Source: Ruminococcaceae bacterium UBA1865 (GTDB lineage: Bacteria; Bacillota; Clostridia; Oscillospirales; Acutalibacteraceae). From it: a DNA stretch of 9,428 nt. Below, one piece after another: positions 1 to 6,567 of this stretch. A program made the translations under genes and the position numbers. Each line of letters opens with the position of its first letter. Position 1 is the first letter of the stretch. The stretch covers positions 436 through 9,863 of the forward strand of contig DDHX01000038.1 of NCBI GenBank assembly GCA_002338255.1, written 5' to 3'. Below the pieces are notes generated by a model. The model saw nothing but the letters and a program-made list of their open reading frames with translations. It was not told the origin of the DNA and made no database searches.

Positions 1-768
1 GAAAACCATATTCGTTTTTTATACTCCCATGGCAGCATGTATTTGCGCATCAACTCCACGCTGCTTTACCACGGCTGTATTCCGCTGACCGAAGACGGCA
101 GCCTTGATCAGATTGTTTTAAACGGCGAAACTCACGCCGGACGCGAGTACTTCGAATACCTTGACCGTGTTGCACGCAGCGCATATTTTGCCCCGTACGG
201 TTCTGCGGAACAGGAAACCTCCCGCGATTTTATGTGGTATCTGTGGTGCGGCGCAAAGTCTCCGCTGTTCGGCAAGACGAAGCTCGCTGCGTTTGAGCGC
301 TATTTCATCGACGACCCTGCAACGCACCATGAGGAAATGAATCCGTACTACACCTTCATGGAACACCGCAAGACCTGTGAAATGATTTTGCATGAGTTCG
401 GTCTGAGCGCCAAATCGTCCCATATTATCAACGGCCATGTTCCGGTCAAAGAGGGCGAAAACCCTGTGAAAGCCGACGGCCTTCTATTCATGATTGACGG
501 CGGTATTTCAAAGGCCTACCAGTCGCAAACCGGTATCGGCGGCTACACCTTTATTGCCAACTCGCGCTATCTGGCACTGGCAGAGCACAAGCCGCTTAAA
601 GCAGGCTGCACCGTCTGTGAAAACTCTCCGACGGTCATGGTTGTGGAAGCCATTAAAAAGCGTGTAACCGTTGCGGACACCGACAACGGCGCTGAACTGA
701 ACCGGCAAATTGAAGAGCTGACCGCCCTTCTGCAAGCCTACCGTAGCGGCACAATTAAAGAGAAATAA
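1..768 (+). CDS. fbp: Fructose-1,6-bisphosphatase, class III (Firmicutes type), C-terminal part; 5' end outside window
   Basis: The frame is open from base 1 through 12 codons before the first ATG (base 37) and ends at TAA 766-768, so about 255 C-terminal residues are present. Family members are usually around 640-670 residues, so this is a window-edge truncation and the ATG at 37 is internal. The enzyme hydrolyses fructose-1,6-bisphosphate to fructose-6-phosphate in the cytoplasm, the committed gluconeogenic step. Recognition rests on family-typical segments: a YLWCGAKSPLFGK stretch, an NGHVPVK motif (430-450), then KADG, a short I/V-DGG motif followed by SKAYQ, and a TGIGGYTFIANS segment. 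These match the metal-dependent, calcineurin-like class III enzyme of Bacillus and clostridia, not the E. coli class I enzyme. No terminator is seen before the next gene 49 bases on, so read-through is possible. Family assignment is near certain. Confidence 0.95.
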   Translation, partial: ENHIRFLYSHGSMYLRINSTLLYHGCIPLTEDGSLDQIVLNGETHAGREYFEYLDRVARSAYFAPYGSAEQETSRDFMWYLWCGAKSPLFGKTKLAAFERYFIDDPATHHEEMNPYYTFMEHRKTCEMILHEFGLSAKSSHIINGHVPVKEGENPVKADGLLFMIDGGISKAYQSQTGIGGYTFIANSRYLALAEHKPLKAGCTVCENSPTVMVVEAIKKRVTVADTDNGAELNRQIEELTALLQAYRSGTIKEK

Positions 769-817
769 GCAGGACGAGAAAATGCTTTCGTCAGTATTCA
801 AAAGGAGCAAAAACAAT

Positions 818-1273
818 ATGAAACGATTTGTTTTGGTACTTTTTGCAATTTCTCCCTTGGCAATCGGATATTGGCTTAGTTACGCACTGCAAAAATTCAA
901 TTGGGCAGGCGGCATTCCTTTCATGATCAGCATCTTATTCTTAGTCTATTGGTTTTTGATCGGTTTTTTTTCCGTTAGGCTTACCAAATCTGCACAAGAA
1001 TCATTTTTAATCGGCAACAGTTTTGCGGCTCTTGTCCTGCTTCTCAATGTGTTTCAGGAAGTGCTTTTGCACCGATTCTTTCTCAACGGAATTGGAACTG
1101 CTACACAAAATTTCTATTTGCCGATGATTCCCTTATCAGTCAAAATCGGATTCTTCATTCCTCATCACGCGTTTTGGGGAACCTGCATATTGGCTTTCAT
1201 TCTCATGGCGGCAGTATATTATTTTGGGTATTCGTTCAAACAAAAAAGGCTGAATCGGTATCCGGCGGCATAA
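818..1273 (+). CDS. Small integral membrane protein, unrecognised (151 aa)
   Basis: I do not recognise this protein. An upstream in-frame ATG at 782 exists, but AAAGGAG at 801-807 lies 10 bases before the ATG at 818, so the shorter 151-residue form is chosen. Four hydrophobic segments are visible at about residues 3-24, 33-52, 64-84 and 118-140, separated by short polar turns, with a basic tail (KQKRLNRYPAA). The third segment carries a polar NVFQEVLLHR run and a PHH motif (115-117) precedes the last helix; these are the only obvious polar landmarks. It probably sits in the cytoplasmic membrane. It is more T- and A-rich than fbp and mutY beside it. It begins 49 bases after fbp and may be co-transcribed with it. 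The stop codon lies in the loop of a hairpin. Function cannot be assigned. Confidence 0.75.
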   Translation: MKRFVLVLFAISPLAIGYWLSYALQKFNWAGGIPFMISILFLVYWFLIGFFSVRLTKSAQESFLIGNSFAALVLLLNVFQEVLLHRFFLNGIGTATQNFYLPMIPLSVKIGFFIPHHAFWGTCILAFILMAAVYYFGYSFKQKRLNRYPAA

Positions 1274-1294
1274 TCAGCCGCCGTTAAATCTTTT
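1263..1294 (+). terminator. Probable intrinsic terminator after the small membrane protein
   Basis: CGGCGGC (1263-1269) pairs perfectly with GCCGCCG (1277-1283), giving a seven-pair all-GC stem with a seven-base loop. A modest T-rich tract (TTAAATCTTTT) follows. The loop contains the TAA stop of the upstream gene. The tail is interrupted, so termination may be partial and mutY could receive read-through. Confidence 0.55.
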
Positions 1295-1318
1295 ATATAA
1301 AAATAACAGGAAGTAAAT

Positions 1319-2377
1319 ATGGAAAATCAACTGCAGCAAATTGTACAGCCCCTTCTTGCATGGTACGCCGCGCACGCACGCGTTTTACCATGGCGCGACG
1401 AACCTACCCCATACCGTGTTTGGGTTTCGGAAATTATGCTCCAGCAAACCCGCGTGGAGGCTGTAAAAGCGTATTTTGAACGGTTCACCACCGAACTGCC
1501 GAGCATTCAAGCGCTCGCGGACGCGCCGGAAGAACAGCTTTTAAAGCTTTGGGAGGGTCTTGGCTACTACAGCCGTGTTCGGAATCTGCACAAGGCTGCG
1601 CGTGAGGTCATGGAAAGCCACGGCGGCGTCCTACCCAACACCCCGGAGGAACTGCTCCGGCTGCCCGGAATCGGCGCATACACCGCGGGGGCAATTGCGT
1701 CCATTGCTTACGGCAAGCCTGTTCCCGCAGTGGACGGCAATGTGCTGCGGGTCATCGCGCGCGTAACTGCAAGCACTGCAAATGTGAGTGAAACTGTGGT
1801 CAAGAGCGACATTGCCAGCCAATTAAAAGCAATTTATCCGGCAGAACACGCCGGGGATTTCACCCAATCCCTCATGGAACTGGGCGCAATCGTCTGCCTG
1901 CCAAATTCCCCGCCAAAATGTGAAGTCTGCCCCCTCAACGCGATATGCGCCGCCCGTGCACAGGGAATTGCAGAGGAGCTGCCTGTTAAAACAGCAAAAA
2001 AACAGCGGAAGATTGAAGAGAAAACAGTCTTTCTCATCATCCACGGCGGGAAAGCGGCGATTGTGAAAAGGCCGGACAAAGGTCTTTTAGCGGGGCTTTG
2101 GGAATTCCCGAACACTTCGGGCACACTTTCTCCACAACAAGCCGAGGAATTGTTGAAAACGCAGGGCATTTCTCCTTTACAACTCAAACGGCTTCCCAGG
2201 GCAAAACATATTTTTACGCATATCGAATGGCACATGACAGGCTACCTTGTGACCGCCGCGGAAGCTGCGAAGACAGGCGGTTTTATATGGGCGAATCATG
2301 CAGAACTGATGGAACAATACACAATTCCAACGGCGTTTAAAAGCTATCTTGAACGGTTTTTGAATCTGCAATATTGA
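1319..2377 (+). CDS. mutY: A/G-specific adenine DNA glycosylase MutY
   Basis: MutY removes adenine mispaired with 8-oxoguanine or guanine, preventing G:C to T:A mutation. The 352 residues show the full architecture. The catalytic domain starts with LPWR (23-26) and VWVSEIMLQQTRVE, giving catalytic Glu38. A helix-hairpin-helix LPGIGAYTAG follows (115-124, Tyr121), then VDGN with Asp139. These align with Glu43, Tyr126 and Asp144 of the Geobacillus enzyme. The [4Fe-4S] ligands are Cys193, Cys201, Cys204 and Cys210, spaced 7-2-5. The C-terminal half is the NUDIX-like 8-oxoG reader (about 235-350), with GLLAGLWEFPN and an FTH triad (299-301) at the position of the usual FSH. The start is supported by AGGAAG at 1308-1313, five bases before the ATG. 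It lies alone between a hairpin and a bidirectional terminator. It appears complete and functional. Confidence 0.97.
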   Translation: MENQLQQIVQPLLAWYAAHARVLPWRDEPTPYRVWVSEIMLQQTRVEAVKAYFERFTTELPSIQALADAPEEQLLKLWEGLGYYSRVRNLHKAAREVMESHGGVLPNTPEELLRLPGIGAYTAGAIASIAYGKPVPAVDGNVLRVIARVTASTANVSETVVKSDIASQLKAIYPAEHAGDFTQSLMELGAIVCLPNSPPKCEVCPLNAICAARAQGIAEELPVKTAKKQRKIEEKTVFLIIHGGKAAIVKRPDKGLLAGLWEFPNTSGTLSPQQAEELLKTQGISPLQLKRLPRAKHIFTHIEWHMTGYLVTAAEAAKTGGFIWANHAELMEQYTIPTAFKSYLERFLNLQY

Positions 2378-2406
2378 GAGCAGCCCGGCACACTTCACCG
2401 CACTCA

Positions 2407-2445
2407 AAAACGGAGCACATTAGATTATCTAATGTGCTCCGTTTT
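2407..2445. terminator. Bidirectional intrinsic terminator between mutY and the nucleotidase gene
   Basis: A perfect 17-pair stem, AAAACGGAGCACATTAG (2407-2423) with its complement at 2429-2445, encloses a five-base loop. On the plus strand the stem ends in TTTT; on the minus strand it ends in TTTTT. It sits 29 bases after the mutY stop and 15 bases beyond the convergent gene's stop, so it can serve both. Confidence 0.9.
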
Positions 2446-2460
2446 CTAAATGAATTTTGC

Positions 2461-4263
2461 TTATTGTTTTTGTGCTGTCTTACGTTTTTGAGCAATCAAA
2501 AACGCTGCTGCCGAAAGCAATGCCAAGTTGACTAAAACAACGGTATTGTTTTCTGAGCCGGTCGCCGGATTTGCGGCAGTCTGCGGATTAACCGAAATTG
2601 CGGCCGCATTGGTCTTTGTTCCCTGTGAAATTCTGTTGTCGATACTTGCATGAATTACTTTTGCTTTTTTTGCTGCCGCAACAAGCGAATCCCGTGCGAC
2701 GATATAAGTATCCACATATGATTTCTTTACATTTGGTTCATTAAAAACGTCAAAATTATCTCCGCCGGTACCCATAAAGTTATTGGTGCCAACCGTATAT
2801 GTCTTCTTCAAATCAATCGGATTTCCTTTGGAATCTTTCACATTGAAGACGCGTGACAGACTTGGTTTGGAATTATCATACTGAAAGGTCAGGCCGGAAA
2901 TCTGCATTCCCTTTCCCTTGTCGTCCTGTATTCCTTGCTCCAAAAGCTTAACTACCTGTGCCCCGGTCATTTTTACCGTAACTAAAGTATTGTCAAAAGG
3001 CATAATGGAATACATATCGCCCATCGTTATATTTCCCTTTTGTATATCGGCACGAATGCCCCCGTTATTATTAAAGGCAAAATCCGCCTTGGTGTCGCTT
3101 CTGAGCACATCGGTAACCCAATTACCCAAAGCGGAATCGCCATACGGCTTCGCGCTCATGGTTCTGGTTAAATCGGTTGGCGTAGTGGCGAGTATTTCAC
3201 TTAAAACAGGCTTTACCTCTGCAATTGCCTTGTCGGTAATTGCAGTAACCGCTGTATCCAAAGCAGGATTTGTTCCATCCGCCGGTTTGTAAAGATCCGC
3301 GTCCAAAATGCTGTTGTAGGTCATTGTCCCAGCTAAAACGGTACCGTCGGCCTTAAAGATCATCTGCATGGATACATATCCTCTGCCCTCTTTGTAGCCT
3401 TCTCCGTAAGGAATCCCATTGGAGGCAGTGCCGGTAACGATTTGATGGGAATGTCCGCCAAAGACCGCATTGACGTATTTCGGATCTAACTTTTCAGTTA
3501 CGTCAACAAGGTTGCCGACATTTTTTTGGGTTTTCTGATCATAAGCTGCTCCGATATGAGCAAGGACGATAACTGCATCCGCCTTTTTACCGTCGATAAT
3601 TTCTTTTGCGTATTGGTTAATCATCGTTGCGGCGTCTTTGAACTCATAGGAAGCAATCAGGGCCTTCAGGATGGATGACGGGTATTCGATATTATCAACC
3701 GCACCGATAACGGCAATCCTCTTTCCCTCTTTTTCTACAATCGTATAGGGGGAAACCACACTTGAAAGCTTGCCGGTCGCTTTGTCATAAACATTGCAGG
3801 CAAGAACAGGGATTGTGGTATTTTTGAGTTTTCCGCCTTGTACCAACTGGTCAACACCCCAGTCAAACTCATGGTTGCCCAATGCCATCGCGTCAAATTT
3901 CATGGCGCTCATCGCCTCGACTAAAGGAGCCCCTTTGAGCAGATTGGAAATCGCAGTGCCCTGAAACATATCGCCGCCGCTCAGCACGACCAAATCATTT
4001 TTTCCGGGCGTACGCAAAGCATTGAATGTGTTGGCAAGGTAGGCCATCTTATACTGATCTTTTCCATTGCTTGTTGTGTAAATATTTCCGTGGGTGTCCG
4101 TAATTTCCACAACATTGATCGTGGTGTCACCGGTACTTGCCGCCGCCGGAACGGATAATACTGAAGTAAACAGGATTGCCATAGCAAGGATCATGGATAA
4201 TGCGATTGACCTTTTTTTGAAACGAGCCGCACCATTAGAATTTGATTTTTGTTTGTTAGACAT
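2461..4263 (-). CDS. Secreted, probably wall-anchored 5'-nucleotidase / 2',3'-cyclic-nucleotide phosphodiesterase-like metallophosphatase
   Basis: This 600-residue protein has the layout of the UshA/5'-nucleotidase family, which dephosphorylates extracellular nucleotides for nucleoside and phosphate salvage. A signal peptide is visible: basic KKR at 16-18, a hydrophobic core to about 37, and likely cleavage after PAAA (39-42). The metallophosphoesterase domain follows, with D56-x-H58, GGDMFQG (Asp98), GNHEFDWG (Asn130, His131), a VLAHIG segment and GGHSHQ. The C-terminal nucleotidase domain shows an NNNGGIRAD substrate loop and a GTGGDNFDVF motif. Residues 565-569 are NPATG, followed by a hydrophobic stretch and a KRKTAQKQ tail, a sortase-type sorting signal. 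ATG at 4263 is chosen because AGGAGG (4271-4276) lies seven bases before it. An in-frame ATG at 4329 is only about four bases from the predicted transcription start and would place charged residues ahead of the signal peptide. Exact substrate (AMP, cyclic nucleotide, UDP-sugar) is not decidable here. Confidence 0.92.
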   Translation of the reverse strand: MSNKQKSNSNGAARFKKRSIALSMILAMAILFTSVLSVPAAASTGDTTINVVEITDTHGNIYTTSNGKDQYKMAYLANTFNALRTPGKNDLVVLSGGDMFQGTAISNLLKGAPLVEAMSAMKFDAMALGNHEFDWGVDQLVQGGKLKNTTIPVLACNVYDKATGKLSSVVSPYTIVEKEGKRIAVIGAVDNIEYPSSILKALIASYEFKDAATMINQYAKEIIDGKKADAVIVLAHIGAAYDQKTQKNVGNLVDVTEKLDPKYVNAVFGGHSHQIVTGTASNGIPYGEGYKEGRGYVSMQMIFKADGTVLAGTMTYNSILDADLYKPADGTNPALDTAVTAITDKAIAEVKPVLSEILATTPTDLTRTMSAKPYGDSALGNWVTDVLRSDTKADFAFNNNGGIRADIQKGNITMGDMYSIMPFDNTLVTVKMTGAQVVKLLEQGIQDDKGKGMQISGLTFQYDNSKPSLSRVFNVKDSKGNPIDLKKTYTVGTNNFMGTGGDNFDVFNEPNVKKSYVDTYIVARDSLVAAAKKAKVIHASIDNRISQGTKTNAAAISVNPQTAANPATGSENNTVVLVNLALLSAAAFLIAQKRKTAQKQ

Positions 4264-4270
4264 TTCTAAT

Positions 4271-4276
4271 CCTCCT
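4271..4276 (-). promoter_or_regulatory. Shine-Dalgarno AGGAGG deciding the nucleotidase start
   Basis: A perfect AGGAGG on the minus strand lies seven bases before the ATG at 4263. It decides against the upstream in-frame ATG at 4329, which has no ribosome site. Confidence 0.9.
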
Positions 4277-4303
4277 ATTAATTTTATTTTCTCTGATTGC
4301 TTC

Positions 4304-4317
4304 TGAAAACGTTTTGA
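4304..4317 (-). promoter_or_regulatory. Second, near-consensus cre box (CcpA operator)
   Basis: TCAAAACGTTTTCA on the minus strand matches the cre consensus TGWAANCGNTNWCA at every fixed position except the second (C for G). It overlaps the perfect cre box by three bases, with centres 11 bases apart, about one helical turn, so both could be bound on the same DNA face. It lies in the predicted leader. Confidence 0.55.
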
Positions 4318-4328
4318 AACCGCTTTCA
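4315..4328 (-). promoter_or_regulatory. Perfect cre box (CcpA operator) just downstream of the nucleotidase promoter
   Basis: TGAAAGCGGTTTCA matches the catabolite-responsive element consensus TGWAANCGNTNWCA at every position. It lies about +6 to +19 from the predicted transcription start. Operators at this position in Firmicutes usually mediate repression by CcpA with HPr-Ser-P when preferred sugars are present. That CcpA exists in this organism is inferred; it is not in the window. Confidence 0.75.
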
Positions 4329-4339
4329 TTTATATGTAT

Positions 4340-4368
4340 ATTATACAGTTTTTTCCATATAATGTCAA
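4340..4368 (-). promoter_or_regulatory. Consensus sigma-A promoter of the nucleotidase gene
   Basis: On the minus strand a perfect -35 TTGACA (4363-4368) and a perfect -10 TATAAT (4340-4345) are separated by exactly 17 bases. Transcription would begin near 4333, giving a leader of about 70 bases that contains both cre boxes and the ribosome site. Such an ideal promoter implies high expression when not repressed. Confidence 0.88.
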
Positions 4369-4424
4369 TTGTTTTATGCTTATATCATAACTATTTTCCT
4401 AAATTCCTATTTTTCATCGATTCG

Positions 4425-4524
4425 GATTGTTTTTGATATGAATGGGAAACAAAAGCTTTTCTTAGTCAGCGCATACACCGAAGCGCTCAGCGGTTTTATA
4501 TGGGTGAATCGTGCGGAGCTGCTT
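4425..4524 (+). pseudogene. Decayed remnant of a mutY 3' segment
   Basis: This stretch in the divergent gap resembles the 3' part of the intact mutY upstream, in the same orientation. The best part, 4490-4521, matches mutY 2277-2308 at 28 of 32 bases, and all four differences are transitions. Translated from 4465 it reads VSAYTEALSGFIWVNRAELL, against MutY VTAAEAAKTGGFIWANHAEL. A weaker upstream part (TATGAATGG, then LFLV/YLV) needs a frameshift to align with MutY HIEWHMTGYLV, and a TGA interrupts that part. It has no start and is far too short to be functional. Downstream of 4524 the similarity fades and an unrelated promoter begins. Origin (partial duplication, or leftover of a second acquired mutY) is inference. 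Confidence 0.7.
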
Positions 4525-4550
4525 GTTCCCTGTTTATTTTTATAATTCTC

Positions 4551-4579
4551 TTGCAAATTAGTATATATTTCACTATAAT
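4551..4579 (+). promoter_or_regulatory. Sigma-A promoter of the exported 213-aa protein
   Basis: The -35 is TTGCAA (4551-4556), followed by a 17-base spacer and a perfect -10 TATAAT (4574-4579). The predicted start near 4586 gives a short leader of about 28 bases containing GAGGAG. Confidence 0.75.
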
Positions 4580-4613
4580 AATTATCACAAGCAATATAAA
4601 GAGGAGTGTGATT

Positions 4614-5255
4614 ATGAAAAAGAAAATCGGATTCAGCATTTTATTTATAGCCGTGTTAATGTTTGCAGGTATCATTGGTTTCCGTAATAATTTTGGAAAC
4701 AGTAAAATCAGCAGCAACGATGAAGGCACCATCCATCTTGACGACTATAAAAAAGATACAAGAGAAAGATTTGTTGCAAGCCTTGCGCTAAAAAATAAAA
4801 TGACCTATGAACAGGCTGATACTTTAGACAAAGAAGAAACAGCAAGCATAGGGTCACAATCCCCTGGCCAAGAATTAAGATATAAAACAGTTGATAAGCC
4901 GGCGGGCACCATAAAAGGCGGCAGCTACAGTCAAGAGGTTTATATCAAAACCGAAGTGAAATATGTGTGGAACACGGTTAAAAATGAATTGCTAATTATA
5001 GAAGCGTTTGGTAAGCCGGTTACCTATCTGCCCGCCGGTACCGCTTCAGCGGTACACCTGCAAGGCTCAGCTTTTAATATAGAAAAGGGATCAACCTCCC
5101 GAAGAATCAGTCAAACCGGTATTTTCACTATCGTTGAAAAAACGAACATTCCTGTAGGTGATGATATTGCATTCGTTAAGAAAGCTGGCGGAGGATACGA
5201 GATTTCCACTCGCGCTAAAACATATGCAATCACGATTAACGCCACAGATTTATAA
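4614..5255 (+). CDS. Exported or membrane-anchored protein of unknown function (213 aa)
   Basis: I do not recognise this family. The ATG at 4614 is preferred because GAGGAG (4601-4606) lies seven bases upstream and a promoter ends at 4579. A longer in-frame reading from 4500 would begin inside the mutY remnant and upstream of that promoter. Residues 2-4 are KKK, followed by a single hydrophobic segment (about 5-23) ending without a clear cleavage box or lipobox, so it may be a signal anchor. A polar linker leads to a probably helical stretch (about 46-80) with RERFVASLALKNKMTYEQAD. The rest (about 90-213) is rich in alternating hydrophobic and polar residues, suggesting a beta-sheet domain. 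It has no cysteines, no sorting signal and no visible catalytic motif. It is a single-gene unit with its own promoter and terminator. Confidence 0.8.
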   Translation: MKKKIGFSILFIAVLMFAGIIGFRNNFGNSKISSNDEGTIHLDDYKKDTRERFVASLALKNKMTYEQADTLDKEETASIGSQSPGQELRYKTVDKPAGTIKGGSYSQEVYIKTEVKYVWNTVKNELLIIEAFGKPVTYLPAGTASAVHLQGSAFNIEKGSTSRRISQTGIFTIVEKTNIPVGDDIAFVKKAGGGYEISTRAKTYAITINATDL

Positions 5256-5290
5256 CAAAGGATACCCGCTCTTCTCTGCTCAAAGAAAAA

Positions 5291-5322
5291 GGTCACCAAA
5301 CCGCAAACCCGGTTTGGTGACC
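5291..5322. terminator. Bidirectional intrinsic terminator between the exported protein and alcohol dehydrogenase genes
   Basis: GGTCACCAAACCG (5291-5303) pairs perfectly with CGGTTTGGTGACC (5310-5322) around a six-base loop. The plus-strand tail is TCTTTATATT; the minus-strand tail is TTTTTCTTTG, the better T-run, favouring the alcohol dehydrogenase gene. Confidence 0.9.
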
Positions 5323-5356
5323 TCTTTATATTAAGCTGTATTGCGTGTGAAATAAA

Positions 5357-6520
5357 TTAAAGCGACGCTTTGTAAATCGCCAGCACATCGTCTGCGCTGA
5401 GCGGAACAAAGGCATGTTCCAGACCCATGGAAGCCGCTTTTTTCGCCATGATTTCAAGCTTTTCTTCGCCGATTCCGACCTCACGAAGTGTGGACGGAAT
5501 GCCAAGCGCGTTAAAATAGTTCCTGGTATTTTGAATTGACTGATTTGCAATTTCAAACTGGTCAAGAGTTGGGTCAATGCCCCACACGTTCACACCGTAC
5601 TCCGCAAACTGGCCGACGGTTTTTTCGTTCAGCACATGTTTCATCCAGTTGGGGGTTAAAATAGCAAGGCCGATTCCGTGGGTAATGTCATAAAACGCAC
5701 TGAGCTCGTGCTCCATCGGGTGTACGGACCACGCGACTTCCGCACCGTTCGGTAAGAGCCCGTTGATTGCAAGACTGGAAGCCCACATCAAGTTTGACCT
5801 CGCCTCGTAATTTGTCGGGTCTTCAACTGCAATTTTACCGTATTTGATGCAGGTTTTCAGTAAACTTTCGCCGAACCGAGCCTGTATAAACGCACCCTTT
5901 ACATTGGTAAAGTAGTTTTCAAAAGTATGGCTCATAATGTCGGCCGTACCCGCCGCCGTCTGATGTTTTGAAACGGTATAGGTGTACTCTGGGTCAAGTA
6001 TGGAGGCCTTGGGCTTCATTCCCTCGCTGGCCGTACCGAATTTATCATTCTTCTCCATATCGGAAATCACAGCGAACGCATCCATTTCCGAACCGGTCGC
6101 AGCAAGGGTAAGCACCGAAATAACCGGCAGAACATTCTTGATTTTTCCGGGATGTATTACCAAGTCCCATGCATCGCCGTCGTAGCAGGCACCCGCCGCA
6201 ACCACTTTAGCGCAGTCAATGCTGCTGCCGCCGCCCACCGCAAGGACAACGTCAATCTGATTTTCGCGGCAGAGCTTGACCCCTTTGCGAACAGACTCGA
6301 TTTTCGGGTTTGGCTCCACGCCGGAAAGCTCCGTCACCTCAATTGAGCTCTTTTTTAAGAGATCGATTACGGTGGAGTACAGTCCCATTTTTTTGATGCT
6401 CCCGCCGCCGTAAACCAGCAGCGCACGGTGACCGTACGCCCCGACTGCCTCGCCGAGGTGTGAAATTTGGCCCTTGCCAAAATATATTTTAGTTGGTATT
6501 GAATAAATAAAATTTGTCAT
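5357..6520 (-). CDS. Iron-type (group III) alcohol dehydrogenase, YqhD/butanol-dehydrogenase-like
   Basis: It interconverts aldehydes and alcohols with NAD(P)H, a cytoplasmic fermentative or aldehyde-detoxifying step. The start at 6520 is chosen over the ATG at 6529 because AAAGGA lies nine bases before 6520 but almost touches 6529. From 6520 the protein has 387 residues, the usual family length, and the metal ligands fall at Asp194, His198, His267 and His281, the same numbers as E. coli YqhD. The N-terminal Rossmann-like domain has GGGS (38-41), VEPNP and GGGSSID (96-102), then a TLAATGSE motif. The C-terminal helical domain has TADIMSHTFENY and the HPMEHELSAFYDITHG segment. The GGGS loop resembles NADPH-preferring YqhD and clostridial butanol dehydrogenases; cofactor and physiological substrate remain inference. 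It has its own promoter, with a palindrome over the -10, and is divergent from the short-chain dehydrogenase gene. Confidence 0.94.
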   Translation of the reverse strand: MTNFIYSIPTKIYFGKGQISHLGEAVGAYGHRALLVYGGGSIKKMGLYSTVIDLLKKSSIEVTELSGVEPNPKIESVRKGVKLCRENQIDVVLAVGGGSSIDCAKVVAAGACYDGDAWDLVIHPGKIKNVLPVISVLTLAATGSEMDAFAVISDMEKNDKFGTASEGMKPKASILDPEYTYTVSKHQTAAGTADIMSHTFENYFTNVKGAFIQARFGESLLKTCIKYGKIAVEDPTNYEARSNLMWASSLAINGLLPNGAEVAWSVHPMEHELSAFYDITHGIGLAILTPNWMKHVLNEKTVGQFAEYGVNVWGIDPTLDQFEIANQSIQNTRNYFNALGIPSTLREVGIGEEKLEIMAKKAASMGLEHAFVPLSADDVLAIYKASL

Positions 6521-6548
6521 ATAATTCATTCCTTTTTATTAGATTTTG

Positions 6549-6567
6549 TACTACATTAGCTGTAGTA
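6549..6567. promoter_or_regulatory. Inverted repeat over the alcohol dehydrogenase start region, candidate operator
   Basis: TACTACA (6549-6555) and TGTAGTA (6561-6567) are perfect inverted arms around TTAGC. The right arm enters the -10 element and the predicted transcription start (about 6557) lies in the centre, an ideal repressor position. The arms resemble the TACA/TGTA half-sites of BlaI/MecI/CopY-type repressors, but the five-base gap is wider than their usual spacing, so the regulator is unknown. Confidence 0.5.

Noticed and set aside
2918..3292. 124-codon open frame on the plus strand opposite the nucleotidase
   Set aside because: Antisense shadow of a well-supported coding region, with no ribosome site or recognisable protein.
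4264..4329. Upstream in-frame ATG giving a 622-residue nucleotidase
   Set aside because: It has no ribosome site, starts about four bases after the predicted transcription start, overlaps the cre box and would bury the signal peptide; ATG 4263 has AGGAGG at seven bases.
4500..4613. In-frame N-terminal extension of the exported protein from ATG 4500
   Set aside because: It begins inside the mutY remnant and upstream of the gene's own promoter; GAGGAG marks the start at 4614.
5038..5055. Perfect eight-base inverted repeat GTACCGCT/AGCGGTAC in the exported-protein gene
   Set aside because: It lies inside a coding sequence with no T-run or promoter nearby; likely chance.
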